A DNA stretch of 35,663 nt from an uncultured Spirochaetales bacterium (GCA_949295675.1 CASFMA010000058.1:1-35663), one strand, 5' to 3'; shown: positions 16,197 to 25,170, numbered from the stretch's first letter. Made by a program: numbers and translations. The notes: a model not told the origin generated them from the sequence alone.

Positions 16197-17405
16197 TCAG
16201 TCAGAAAGGCCCATTACAGTACGTCTGTAAGCCTTCAATCCTTTCTCCAGGCACTTTGCTGCCATCACAAGCTCATTCTCGTTCAGGACATATGCGAACC
16301 TTGCCTGGCTCTTGCCCAGCCCCTTGGAGACGTAGAAGTCCTCTGCTGGAGCAAACATCACAGTATTCCCTTCATAGGAGAAATCACGAAGCATGAAAAG
16401 AGCAAAGCGCTCCGCATCATCAACAGGCAGATCAGCGACGAAATAGAATGCGCCTTTCGGCAAGCTGCACCTGACGCCTGGGATCCTCTGCATGTTGGAT
16501 ATCAGCACATTGCGGCGCCTCTCGTATTCAGCCCTTACATTCTCGACATACTCATCAGGAGCCGTAAGCGCAGCAGCTGCCGCAACCTGCTCGACGACCG
16601 GAGGGCAAAGGCGTGCCTGCGAGAGCTTAAGGACAGAATCAATTACTTCCTTATTCCTTGTGACTATCGCACCGATTCTCGCGCCGCACATGCTGAAGCG
16701 CTTCGAGAATGAATCGACGCAGATGACCCTGTCCTGATAATCGGAGAAGCTCAGGACGGAAGTGAACGACTTACCGTCATAGCAGAACTCCCTGTACACC
16801 TCATCAACAACAAGGAAGATATCATGCTTCCTGCAAAGCTCAAGAAGTCCCCTGAGTTCCTCGGTTGAATATACATGGCCAGTAGGATTATTAGGAGAGC
16901 AAAGCATTATGCCCATTGTCTTCTTGTTGATCTTCTTCTCGAAATCAGCGATTGACGGAAGCACGAAGTTATCATCAGAGGACGATGTCACAGGACGCAG
17001 CGTGACCATTGCCATGTTTGCGAACGTAGCTACGTTTGTGTAGAAAGGCTCCGGGATGATGAACTCATCAAATGGATCGCAGAGCGTCGTGAGCACGAAG
17101 AGGATTGCCTCAGAACCTCCCGTCGTTATGAGGATATCATCCTCAGACAGCGAGAGGCCGTACTTCTTATAGTATGACAGGAGCGCACGCCGAAGATAAA
17201 GCTCTCCTTCCGAGATGCCATATGCGATTATGTCATCATTATAGCCCTGTATGGCCTTTATAGCCTCTACAGGGGTCTTGATATCAGGCTGCCCGATATT
17301 CAGATGAATCACATGGATGCCTTTCTTCACGGCATCCCTTGCATATGGAACCAGCTTCCTTATAGGAGAACACTGGAACCCCGAAATCCTGTTTGACATC
17401 TGCAT
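16197..17405 (-). CDS. Class I/II PLP-dependent aminotransferase
   Basis: This 402-residue fold-type I aminotransferase is of the aspartate-aminotransferase type. Visible are NIGQPDI (substrate loop), TTGGSEA (PLP phosphate contact), CSPNNPTG (169-176), DEVYREF (201-207, the Asp pairing with the PLP ring nitrogen), the Schiff-base Lys235 in DSFSKRFSMCGARIG, and a C-terminal Arg in SQARFAYV. The ATG at 17405 has GAGG seven bases upstream. It starts 10 bases after the PRPP synthetase stop and is followed by the acidic protein gene 18 bases on. The amino-acid specificity (aspartate, alanine or aromatic) is not readable. Confidence 0.9.
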   Translation of the reverse strand: MQMSNRISGFQCSPIRKLVPYARDAVKKGIHVIHLNIGQPDIKTPVEAIKAIQGYNDDIIAYGISEGELYLRRALLSYYKKYGLSLSEDDILITTGGSEAILFVLTTLCDPFDEFIIPEPFYTNVATFANMAMVTLRPVTSSSDDNFVLPSIADFEKKINKKTMGIMLCSPNNPTGHVYSTEELRGLLELCRKHDIFLVVDEVYREFCYDGKSFTSVLSFSDYQDRVICVDSFSKRFSMCGARIGAIVTRNKEVIDSVLKLSQARLCPPVVEQVAAAAALTAPDEYVENVRAEYERRRNVLISNMQRIPGVRCSLPKGAFYFVADLPVDDAERFALFMLRDFSYEGNTVMFAPAEDFYVSKGLGKSQARFAYVLNENELVMAAKCLEKGLKAYRRTVMGLSD

Positions 17406-17415
17406 AGTGCGCCTC

Positions 17416-18699
17416 TTAGTCTGTTATGGAGCTGTCCTGGATGAGCGGAGCTTCCGGATTTGCCTGCGATGAGTCGATAAGCTTCTGTATGAACTTGCGG
17501 TTCTCAAGCAGCGGGGAGATCGAGCGCCCATGATGAAGCCTTGATATGACACGCGCGAAAAGCTCTGTGACATCGGCCTGGACGAACCACTCCTTCTCAA
17601 GCAGCTCCTTTCCCTGATACACCGCATTCGTGCCTATGATCCTCCAGAACACGCCTTCCTTGTAAGCAGCATCGAAGTTCTCGATGGCGTTTCCATTGAA
17701 GAAAGGAAGAGAAACCATGCAGATGATCCTCTTCGCGCCTCTGTTCATAAGCTCGCGCATAGCTATGATCATGGTGCCGCCTGTAGCGATCATGTCATCA
17801 GCCATTATGACTGTCTTGCCCTTTACATCTCCAAGAAGGTTTATGCTCTTTATGTTCGAATGCTTCGCATCCTTTGACACAACGGAGTAATCACGCTCCT
17901 TGTACAGCATTGCAAGAGGCCTGTGGAGACCCTGTGCATAGAACTTGTTCCTCGAGACAGCGCCTGTATCAGGAGATACGACAACGATATCAGGATCAGA
18001 GAAATCTATAAGCTTCCTGAGCGCGATAAGCGTCTGGTATGAGCCATGGAGGTTTTCAAGATGGCAAGTCGTGAATGCGTTCTCGATCTCCCTTGAATGG
18101 ATATCAAGCGTGATGATCCTCGCAACCCCGAGATTCTCGCAGAAATGCGCGAACATGGAAGCTGTCAGAGCCTCTCTCCCGGCTTTCTTATGCTGCCTGG
18201 CATATGGATATGTAGGAAGTACAAGCGTGACGGACTCTGCACCCGCGAGCTTCACGGCATGGATCGTCGTGAAAAGGAACATCAGGTGATCATTCACAGA
18301 AAGCGGCTGAGGTGTCTCAAGGCCTGCGACCTTTATCGGGGCATTGTTGGAGACATCATGCACTATATAGACATGCAGCCCCCTCACCGGATCGATGATC
18401 TCTGCCTTTTCCTCGCCGTTTGCAAACCTGGTGTACTTGACGTTTATCGTCATGTCAGGGCAATGGAAAGCAGTGGGGAGCTTTCCTGCAGGAATCTTCC
18501 TGCTGTCCAGGTCATCTGTGAGCGTAACGAACTTGAGAAGTTCCTCGGGACTCATGTTATGACGCTTCGTCAATGCTTCTGAAAGCTTCTCATAACGGTC
18601 TATATACAGACGCCTGAGGTGCTTCACGACCTTACCTGTGAAATACTCGCTGCCTGGACCTGCGATGATTCCAAGCTTGTGGGGTTTGATGATGCTCAT
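17416..18699 (-). CDS. prs: Ribose-phosphate pyrophosphokinase, divergent long form
   Basis: It makes PRPP from ribose 5-phosphate and ATP for nucleotide, His and Trp synthesis. At 427 residues it is about 110 longer than the usual ~315. The PRPP-binding loop is present as VIMADDMIATGGTM (DDMIATGGT at 301-309, canonical DDMIDTAGT). RFANGEEKAEI (91-101) replaces the usual RFSDGE segment, and the DLH motif appears as LDIHSREIENAF (His201). The extra length lies mainly in an N-terminal insertion (about residues 25-85) and a C-terminal extension. The start is placed at ATG 18699 (MSIIKPHKLG), where the gene-like sequence begins and a promoter sits directly upstream. It is the first gene of the six-gene unit ending at ridA. 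Confidence 0.85.
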   Translation of the reverse strand: MSIIKPHKLGIIAGPGSEYFTGKVVKHLRRLYIDRYEKLSEALTKRHNMSPEELLKFVTLTDDLDSRKIPAGKLPTAFHCPDMTINVKYTRFANGEEKAEIIDPVRGLHVYIVHDVSNNAPIKVAGLETPQPLSVNDHLMFLFTTIHAVKLAGAESVTLVLPTYPYARQHKKAGREALTASMFAHFCENLGVARIITLDIHSREIENAFTTCHLENLHGSYQTLIALRKLIDFSDPDIVVVSPDTGAVSRNKFYAQGLHRPLAMLYKERDYSVVSKDAKHSNIKSINLLGDVKGKTVIMADDMIATGGTMIIAMRELMNRGAKRIICMVSLPFFNGNAIENFDAAYKEGVFWRIIGTNAVYQGKELLEKEWFVQADVTELFARVISRLHHGRSISPLLENRKFIQKLIDSSQANPEAPLIQDSSITD

Positions 18700-18705
18700 A
18701 TGGTC

Positions 18706-18734
18706 ACTGTAATGTAATGATGTGCCTTTGGCAA
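18706..18734 (-). promoter_or_regulatory. Promoter of the prs operon, leaderless geometry
   Basis: On the minus strand there is TTGCCA (18729-18734), a 17-nt spacer and TACAGT (18706-18711), then exactly six bases and the ATG at 18699. No ribosome binding site is present. Confidence 0.55.
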
Positions 18735-18988
18735 GGATTCTTAAAAGGATAAAAGTCCTACCAATACACAATGTCTAATATTAATTCTTTACATGCACTT
18801 AAATTAAAATAAAACATCATTTAATGCAAAAAAGATTGGGGATAACACTTGCTGAAAAGGTAGCCGCTTTCCTTTATCAATCAAGGAAACCATGCAGACG
18901 GCAAAACTGGACTTCGCAGATCAATGATCCATCATCACAATCCAAGCCCATACTCAGATAGGGTTATAAGGACACCTTCATCGCGTTA
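18735..18988. other. Non-coding stretch upstream of the prs promoter
   Basis: This region, with the adjacent repeats, forms a 443-base gap between prs and argH. It is locally AT-rich at 18770-18830. A 45-codon plus-strand frame at 18824-18961 lacks a ribosome binding site and homology and is not called. I see no RNA gene. Confidence 0.4.
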
Positions 18989-19044
18989 TTATCGCCGGAA
19001 TTTTATCGCCGATAATTTATCGCCGGTACTTTATCGCCGATTCT
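18989..19044. repeat. Four tandem 14-bp repeats
   Basis: Four exactly phased 14-bp units share TTATCGCCG: TTATCGCCGGAATT, TTATCGCCGATAAT, TTATCGCCGGTACT and TTATCGCCGATTCT. Units 1 and 3 continue with G and units 2 and 4 with A, giving a 28-bp higher-order period. They lie 255 bp upstream of the prs promoter and 99 bp past the argH stop. They may be regulator sites or a small satellite. Confidence 0.9.
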
Positions 19045-19142
19045 CACTGATGAGCATTCTTTGAGCAGCAAGGAAATGCCAAATCACCTGATTCAAGATT
19101 CTCATCAATTGCGGCATATGACATACAGGAAACGGATGATTC

Positions 19143-20510
19143 TCAGATTATCACTTCGCTGATTCCAGGGATGAGTGATGAATATACAGATGAAAGATGC
19201 TCCATCTTCGCGCTGCACAGGCCCTCAAGCTCCGACAGCCACTTCTCATCCTTCTCTATCCCAAGATTACCTGCTGTACCTATTGAAGTCCTCTTGCTGA
19301 GGGATGCGACAGGATCCTCCCCTTCTACTTTATCGAGGTTGAGCCCTACATCCTTGTAGCTGTCACGGAAGTTGCCGCCTGAAAGGACTTTCTCCATCAC
19401 CCTGTCAGTAGCATAAAGCTCGGGAGTGCAGGCCGCTATGAGCCTGTCTGGATGCACCTCAAGCTTCGATATCATCTCGCTCATTATCAGAAGAAGCTCC
19501 TCAGTGCTTCTGAATCCCTCTATGAGAGGCTCCTTCGTATCCTGGAAATCCCTGTTGTAGCCTGAGGGCAGAGCCTTGATTATCGACTTGACGCGCATCG
19601 AGCAGGATGCGATCAGCGCAGTCCTTGACCTGGCAAGCTCAAGTCCATCAGGATTCTTCTTCTGCGGCATTATGGAGGAACCTGTGCACAGTTCCCTTGG
19701 CAGTGAGAAGTATCCGAACTCAGGAAGAGTGAAGAGCATGAGATCCTGCGCGAGCTTCGATACCGTCAGGGCAAGATACTCAGCATGATCAAGGAAGATA
19801 GCCTCGAACTTCCCCCTTGAGTTGTTCGCATAAAGCACATTGTTCTGGACACGGGAGAAACCCATGAGGGATGATGTATATTCCCTGTCAAGCGGAAGCG
19901 TCACACCATATGATGCGGCAGAGCCAAGCGGGGACTGGTCCAGGACCTTATAGAGATCAAGAAGCATCGCTGTCTCTTCCTCCACCTCCTCTGCAAAGGA
20001 AAGAGCCCAGAGAGCGACTGAAGACGGCATGGCTATCTGCATATGCGTACGCCCAGGCATCGGCACTGAGACATTCGCCTTGGCCAGGTCTATGAGAGAT
20101 GAGGCAAAGCCGACGGCAGCAGATGAGAGCTTGAGCACAGCTTCCCTCATGTACAGCCTCAGAGCGGTCTGGACCTGGTCATTGCGGCTGCGCCCTGTAT
20201 GGATCTTCTTCCCGACTGTGCCTGATCTCTCTGTCAGGAAGCCTTCGATTGCTGTATGGCAGTCCTCATCTGAAAGCTTTATTGGAAATGAATTGCTCTT
20301 TCTCATGGCAGCGATCTCTGAAAGCCCTGAAAGAAGCATATCAAGCTCATCTTCAGAAAGTATCCCTATCCTGCAGAGCCCTCTTGCATGGGCCGCAGAG
20401 CCTATAAGATCCGAAAGCACAAGCTCCTGGTCATACACATAATCATTACGTACGGTAAAATGCTCCATCATGGAATCGAGGGTATAGTTTTTCTGCCAAA
20501 GTTTAGCCAT
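19143..20510 (-). CDS. argH: Argininosuccinate lyase
   Basis: This 455-residue fumarase/aspartase-superfamily enzyme catalyses the last step of arginine synthesis (argininosuccinate to arginine plus fumarate). Landmarks are IHTGRSRNDQVQT (103-115), GRTHMQIAMP with catalytic His156, and the superfamily signature GSSIMPQKKNPD (277-288) with the catalytic serine. Length is standard (450-470). The ATG at 20510 begins MAKLWQKNY. A GATAAT sits nine bases before it and no ribosome binding site is visible, so a very short leader is likely. argG is not in the window. The lipoprotein gene is divergent from it. Confidence 0.95.
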   Translation of the reverse strand: MAKLWQKNYTLDSMMEHFTVRNDYVYDQELVLSDLIGSAAHARGLCRIGILSEDELDMLLSGLSEIAAMRKSNSFPIKLSDEDCHTAIEGFLTERSGTVGKKIHTGRSRNDQVQTALRLYMREAVLKLSSAAVGFASSLIDLAKANVSVPMPGRTHMQIAMPSSVALWALSFAEEVEEETAMLLDLYKVLDQSPLGSAASYGVTLPLDREYTSSLMGFSRVQNNVLYANNSRGKFEAIFLDHAEYLALTVSKLAQDLMLFTLPEFGYFSLPRELCTGSSIMPQKKNPDGLELARSRTALIASCSMRVKSIIKALPSGYNRDFQDTKEPLIEGFRSTEELLLIMSEMISKLEVHPDRLIAACTPELYATDRVMEKVLSGGNFRDSYKDVGLNLDKVEGEDPVASLSKRTSIGTAGNLGIEKDEKWLSELEGLCSAKMEHLSSVYSSLIPGISEVII

Positions 20511-20567
20511 AGTCGGAAGATTATCAGAAAAAGCGTCATAATCATAGACTCACGGCGTATATATAGC

Positions 20568-21512
20568 ATGAAGCTTCTGCTTGTGATCTCACTGATACTG
20601 GTCGTGCTTTCGGGATGCCCTATGGGAATGGGAAGGGTCTATGACTCATTCCAGGGGCAGGACAGGACACTTCCCCGGATACTTTCATACGGGCTGGCCG
20701 ACAATGCGTCATTCACAATCGTATATGACAAGGTGGTCTATATAAGCGATGCGGAGCTGGACAGGGAAAAGCTCAGCTACAACGCAGAGGGAACGATATT
20801 CACCATACCTCTCGGCATAATGCTCGGAAGGGGCGAAAGAAGGATCCTGTCAGTCACTGCAGAGGATATGATCGGCAACACGCTCAGATCATCGTTCATC
20901 CTAGTCGGCAGGAATCCAGATATACCTGCGGCTGTCATAAACGAGGCATCAATACAGGGGACAGGCGATGCTCCTGACAGGATTGAGCTGCTGTTCCTCA
21001 GCGAAGGCAACACGGCAGGCCTTGCTCTCTCTGACGGAGGACGGGAAATGTCAAACCACACATTCACGTTTCCTGATATAGAGGTAAGGACCGGGGATAT
21101 GGCGGTGATATACTGGAACTCAGAGCATACCGGCCCTGATACGATAAATGAGAATGGCTATACAGCATATATCCTGGATGGCGGAAGCGATAAGACTCTC
21201 TCTGGGACGAACGGTGCAATCATCCTGTACAAGGAGGAAGGAGGAGAGATCATGGACGGGATAGTATATACGAACGGAGAGAACCCGGATGCTGATGGGT
21301 ACGGAAACAACATAACGCGGGAAGCGGCCCTCATTCTCATTGAAGAGGGAGAATGGGGCGGAGAGCCTGTGGACTCAAGCCTTGTCACATCAAGCAGGGT
21401 GCTTGCAAGGATACCTGGAGGATGGGACACGAATACCTGTGATGACTTCTTCACCACAGAGCCAAGGAAGTCGACGTTCGGCTACCATAACCAGTACTTC
21501 CCATATGAATGA
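20568..21512 (+). CDS. Lipoprotein with a lamin-tail domain
   Basis: The 314-residue product starts with a lipoprotein signal peptide: MKLLL, a hydrophobic core, and the lipobox LSGC with Cys17 as the lipidated residue. Residues ~33-115 look like an Ig-like beta domain (SYGLADNASFTIVYDKVVYI, then RRILSVTAEDMIGNT). Residues ~121-290 match the lamin-tail domain pattern: VINEASIQG, DRIELLFLSEGNTAGLALSD, TFTFPDIEVRTGDMAVIYW, then TLSGTNGAIILY and DGIVYTN. In bacteria such domains occur in surface and exported proteins, often beside nucleases. An in-frame ATG 60 codons upstream is rejected because the signal peptide starts at 20568. It is probably anchored in a membrane facing the periplasm or surface. 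Its role is unknown. Confidence 0.82.
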   Translation: MKLLLVISLILVVLSGCPMGMGRVYDSFQGQDRTLPRILSYGLADNASFTIVYDKVVYISDAELDREKLSYNAEGTIFTIPLGIMLGRGERRILSVTAEDMIGNTLRSSFILVGRNPDIPAAVINEASIQGTGDAPDRIELLFLSEGNTAGLALSDGGREMSNHTFTFPDIEVRTGDMAVIYWNSEHTGPDTINENGYTAYILDGGSDKTLSGTNGAIILYKEEGGEIMDGIVYTNGENPDADGYGNNITREAALILIEEGEWGGEPVDSSLVTSSRVLARIPGGWDTNTCDDFFTTEPRKSTFGYHNQYFPYE

Positions 21513-21513
21513 T

Positions 21514-21539
21514 GGGACAGGAGACTGCACTCCTGCCCC
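21514..21539. terminator. Hairpin between convergent lipoprotein and nrdB genes
   Basis: GGGACAGGAG and CTCCTGCCCC form a 10-bp stem with one mismatch around ACTGCA. It fits between the stops at 21512 and 21548 and could terminate both strands. There is no clear T tract. Confidence 0.5.
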
Positions 21540-21547
21540 TATGCCGA

Positions 21548-22591
21548 TCAGAGATCGTCAACAATGGCAGCCGATTTCGCGTATGCTGTGCTCCTTGCCT
21601 CAAAGAAGTCTGTCTTGACCATGTTCGCATTCGAATACTGCGATACCCATGCCATATCATCAGGCTCCTTCTCAAAGCCTGGATAGAGCGGCTCAAAGCC
21701 TATGCTCTGCCATCTGAGATTGCCCAGATAATGTATGTAATCCGAGACCATCTGCCGTGTCAGCCCCGGGATCTCGTCACCGATCACGTACTCTCCCCAT
21801 GCAGCCTCCTGCCTCACACCCTCTTCCATCATCTCCTTGTATACGGCGATGCGGTCAGGAGTGAAAAGCTCAGGCTCTTCCTTCTTAAGCTCAAGTATTA
21901 TGTTCCTGAAGAGCCACAGATGGGTATTCTCATCACGGTTTATGTACCTGATCTCCTGGGCAGATCCCGGCATCTTCCCGTTCCTTGAGAGATTGTAGAA
22001 GAACATGAATCCGGAATAGAAGTAAATCCCCTCAAGGATGAAATTGGCGACAAGCACCTTCATCAGATGGAAGAGATCCCTGTTCTCGATGAAATCGTTG
22101 TAGCAGCTGCCGATGAACGTGTTGCGCCTGAGAAGATGCTCATCTGTCTTCCACTGGAACAGGATGTCATTGCGCTCGTCGGGAGAGCATATGGTGTCAA
22201 GCATATATGAATAAGCCTGGCTGTGGAGACACTCCTGGAAAGTCTGGATATGAAGGCAGAGCCCTACCTCGTTCGCGGTGATGTAATCTGTCACATTCGG
22301 AAGGTTCGCTGTCTGGAGGCTGTCAAGGAAGACAAGGAATGAAAGTATCTTGTCATAAGCCTTGCGCTCTGATGGCAGCAGATGATGATAATCCTTGAGA
22401 TCCTGTGCGAGATTTATCTCCTCAGGAATCCAGAAATTGTTCATTGCCTGCCTGTACCAGTCCGATACCCAGCCATACTTCATGTTATTGAAGTCATTGA
22501 GATTGGTTGTATTGCCTCCAACCATCCTTCTCTTCTCGACTTCTGTATCGCCATTGGGATTGAACAATGGCTTCCGTCTCAGTTCTTCCAT
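21548..22591 (-). CDS. nrdB: Ribonucleotide reductase class I beta subunit
   Basis: This 347-residue radical-generating subunit reduces ribonucleotides together with NrdA. The di-metal ligands can be placed: Asp90 (FLDSLQ), Glu120 and His123 (FQECLHSQAY), Glu187 (ILEGIYFYSG), Glu221 and His224 (RDENTH). The radical tyrosine is Tyr127. The C-terminal tail ends AAIVDDL, as expected for docking to the large subunit. The start is ATG 22591, behind a perfect AGGAGG, eight bases after the nrdA stop. The ten-residue upstream extension is rejected because it overlaps nrdA. No nrdI or nrdH is present, which argues against class Ib. Confidence 0.93.
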   Translation of the reverse strand: MEELRRKPLFNPNGDTEVEKRRMVGGNTTNLNDFNNMKYGWVSDWYRQAMNNFWIPEEINLAQDLKDYHHLLPSERKAYDKILSFLVFLDSLQTANLPNVTDYITANEVGLCLHIQTFQECLHSQAYSYMLDTICSPDERNDILFQWKTDEHLLRRNTFIGSCYNDFIENRDLFHLMKVLVANFILEGIYFYSGFMFFYNLSRNGKMPGSAQEIRYINRDENTHLWLFRNIILELKKEEPELFTPDRIAVYKEMMEEGVRQEAAWGEYVIGDEIPGLTRQMVSDYIHYLGNLRWQSIGFEPLYPGFEKEPDDMAWVSQYSNANMVKTDFFEARSTAYAKSAAIVDDL

Positions 22592-22599
22592 GATGCCTC

Positions 22600-25116
22600 C
22601 TAGCTTGAACAGCTCTCGCACTCATCTACCTCAAGGCTTTTCGAGCGTATGTAATATATAGTCTTCACATGGCACTTTGAAGCAAGTATATAGAGATCCA
22701 GCACCTGCCTCATAGTATAGTCATTTGTTATATAAAGGTTCATTGACTGGGCCTGGTCAATATGACGCTGCCTTATTCCCTCTGCCCTGACTGACCAGCT
22801 CTGGTCAATCTGGTACGCGCTCTTGTAGTACCACCATGTAGCGCTTGAGAGTTCAGGAGCTGTGCGGGGAAGCATGCTCCCCTTCTTCTCCTCATAGAAG
22901 AACCGCTTCATGACAGGATCCACTCCGGCTGTAGTGCCTGTGAGTATCGAAGTGGATGAAGTCGGGGCGACTGCGAGAAGATACGCGTTGCGCATACCGC
23001 GCTCATGGACCTTCCTTCTGAGAGCTTTCCATTCATCGGAATCATAGCCGCGCCTCTCAAAATACAGACCTGTATCCCATTCAGATCCTCTGAAATAGGC
23101 ATATGATCCTTTTTCAGCTGCAAGCTCAGAAGATTCCTCTATAGCGGCATAGGCAATTGTCTCGAAGACCTCATCAACGAACTTCAGATGCTCATCGCTC
23201 TCCCATCTTATGCCGTTCTTCGCAAGCATGTGATGATAGCCTGATACACCAAGTCCTATGGACCTGTACTTATCATTGGTGATCCGTGCGTATGGCACAG
23301 GATAGAAGTTAAGGGTTATCACATTGTCAAGGGCACGCACGACAGTCCTTACAAGAGACGAAAGCCTGTCCTTGTCCCTCACATCGACATTGCCCAGGCA
23401 GATGGATGCAAGATTGCAGACAACGAAATCACCTGGCTTCGTCTTCTGCACTACGACGGTATCGCCGTCTTCTGTCGTTATCTCGGCATCCTCAGCGACA
23501 ATCTCCGACATATTCTGCGCGATTTCCGTGCATAGGTTGGATGAATATATCATGCCCTTATGCTTGTTGGGATTCATCCTGTTCACCTCATCGCGGTTGA
23601 ATGTGAACGGAGTGCCTGTCTCAACGGCGCTCTTGAGGATGAGGCGTATAAGATCCTTCAGCACAATCGAACGCTTGGATATCCTGCTGTCACGCACGCA
23701 GTCAAGGTATCTTTCTGTCCACTCGTCGCCATAATAGTCCTCCAGATGATACCCCTTGACCGTGAATATCTCATGCGGGCACATCATATGCCATGGCTGG
23801 TCAAGGTTCTCCTCGCAGAGCTTCCAGAAATAATCCGGATAGCAGATCGCAGGGAATACATCGTGCGCCTTCATCCTGTCATCGCCGTTGTTTGTCCTGA
23901 GGTTCAGGAACTCAGGCAGGTCCTTATGCCAGACATCAAGATATACAGCGACAGCCCCTGCCCTGACTCCCAGCTGGTCAACTGCGACTGCCGTATCGTT
24001 CACGAGCCTTATCCAGCGTATGACGCCTCCGGCTGCTCCCTCGAATCCCCTTATCGAAGAGCCATTTGCCCTGACCTTCCCGAAATACAGCCCCATTCCG
24101 CCTCCGAACTTGGAGACTTTCGCGAAGTTGTCTATCGACCTGTAGATCCCGTCAAGGGAGTCTGGCACGGTATCGATGAAGCAGGATGAAAGCTGATGGA
24201 TTGGCTTGCGCGCATTCGCAAGTGTCGGTGTAGCCATGGTGACTTCCATCTTCGAGAGCATGTCATAGAATGCCTTCACATAGCCAAGCCTCTCATTCTT
24301 CTCCGGAAGAGCGAGGTGCAGCGCTATGCCAAGGAACATCTCCTGCGGCGTCTCAAGCACCTCATGGTGATGGGAATGTATCAGATAACGCCTTATCAGG
24401 AGATCAAGGCCTGAATATGTGAAGAGCTTGTCACGCTCGTTGTCAATGAATGACGCCGCTTCATCTATCTCAGCCTTGGAATAGCCTTTCAGTATATAGT
24501 CCCCATACAAGCCCTCGGCTGTGAGATACTGGATCTTCTCATGGAAGCTTGAGATGTTCTTGTCGGAAAGCCTCGCGGAAAGCTCCTTGTGGAACGAGAA
24601 GAGAAGGAAACGGGAGGCTATGAACTCCCATCGGGGAGCCTCTGGGCGGGTAAGCTCAACAGCAGCCCTGGTTATGGCCTCATACTTGTCACTCTCCCCC
24701 ATATCCTCCTTCGAGAATGAGATGAACTTATCAGCAAGGACAGAAAGCGAGTAGCAGTCCTCCGGGAAATCCCTCTGTATGCCTGAAAGCACCTTTGACA
24801 GCGCATCATCATCGAAATGGCAGAGTATCCGGGCTCTTTCATTCCTCCTTGCCGTACGCTCATTGCGGAAAAGGATATAGTTCTTGGCAGCCTGGAACTG
24901 GCCGGAAGCCATCAGAGCCTCTTCAGCCCTGTCCTGTATTTCCTCAACACTCCATGGCTTTCCCTCATCAAGCTCCGCTGCGATCTTTCCGGCCAGAGAA
25001 GCTGCAAGAGCTTCAGGATAGCCCTTGCCTGTGCTGTCCAGCGCCTTCTGCAGCGCACATTCGATCTTTGCAGGATCAAAAGCCTCCAGATGCCCGTCTC
25101 TCTTTATTATTTCCAT
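22600..25116 (-). CDS. nrdA: Ribonucleotide reductase class I alpha subunit
   Basis: This 838-residue catalytic subunit begins with an ATP-cone domain (about 1-90, starting MEIIKRDGHLEAFDPAKIE), which normally gives dATP feedback inhibition. The catalytic core has the LSSCFIDTVPDS segment, IYSSNLCTEIAQ with the C-x-E catalytic pair, and NLASICLGNV with a redox cysteine. The C-terminus carries the mobile C-x-x-C (Cys833 and Cys836) that passes electrons from thioredoxin or glutaredoxin. It is cotranscribed with nrdB. An NrdR box and promoter lie directly upstream. The ATG at 25116 has only a GGGG before it. Confidence 0.95.
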   Translation of the reverse strand: MEIIKRDGHLEAFDPAKIECALQKALDSTGKGYPEALAASLAGKIAAELDEGKPWSVEEIQDRAEEALMASGQFQAAKNYILFRNERTARRNERARILCHFDDDALSKVLSGIQRDFPEDCYSLSVLADKFISFSKEDMGESDKYEAITRAAVELTRPEAPRWEFIASRFLLFSFHKELSARLSDKNISSFHEKIQYLTAEGLYGDYILKGYSKAEIDEAASFIDNERDKLFTYSGLDLLIRRYLIHSHHHEVLETPQEMFLGIALHLALPEKNERLGYVKAFYDMLSKMEVTMATPTLANARKPIHQLSSCFIDTVPDSLDGIYRSIDNFAKVSKFGGGMGLYFGKVRANGSSIRGFEGAAGGVIRWIRLVNDTAVAVDQLGVRAGAVAVYLDVWHKDLPEFLNLRTNNGDDRMKAHDVFPAICYPDYFWKLCEENLDQPWHMMCPHEIFTVKGYHLEDYYGDEWTERYLDCVRDSRISKRSIVLKDLIRLILKSAVETGTPFTFNRDEVNRMNPNKHKGMIYSSNLCTEIAQNMSEIVAEDAEITTEDGDTVVVQKTKPGDFVVCNLASICLGNVDVRDKDRLSSLVRTVVRALDNVITLNFYPVPYARITNDKYRSIGLGVSGYHHMLAKNGIRWESDEHLKFVDEVFETIAYAAIEESSELAAEKGSYAYFRGSEWDTGLYFERRGYDSDEWKALRRKVHERGMRNAYLLAVAPTSSTSILTGTTAGVDPVMKRFFYEEKKGSMLPRTAPELSSATWWYYKSAYQIDQSWSVRAEGIRQRHIDQAQSMNLYITNDYTMRQVLDLYILASKCHVKTIYYIRSKSLEVDECESCSS

Positions 25117-25131
25117 GTATACCCCGCTATG

Positions 25132-25160
25132 AATATGGCTATAGATAAATTGCTACACAA
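25132..25160 (-). promoter_or_regulatory. Promoter of nrdAB
   Basis: On the minus strand there is TTGTGT (25155-25160), a 17-nt spacer and CATATT (25132-25137). The -35 lies inside the NrdR box, so bound repressor would block polymerase. Confidence 0.5.
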
Positions 25161-25170
25161 TATATTGCGT
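25155..25170. promoter_or_regulatory. NrdR box
   Basis: ACACAATATATTGCGT matches the 16-bp NrdR consensus ACACWATATATWGTGT at all but one position. NrdR is the zinc-finger/ATP-cone repressor of ribonucleotide reductase genes. A second, degenerate match (9 of 16) lies exactly 31 bp away at 25124-25139, over the -10, which is the usual spacing for paired boxes. Confidence 0.8.

Noticed and set aside
18824-18961. 45-codon plus-strand frame upstream of the 14-bp repeats
   Set aside because: No ribosome binding site or promoter geometry, ends in low-complexity Ser/Pro, and no similarity I recognise.
18989-19044. Possible CRISPR array
   Set aside because: Units are 14 bp and directly adjacent, with no unique spacers and no cas genes in the window.
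20388-20567. 60-residue N-terminal extension of the lipoprotein
   Set aside because: It runs through the argH start region on the opposite strand and would place a good lipoprotein signal peptide in mid-protein.
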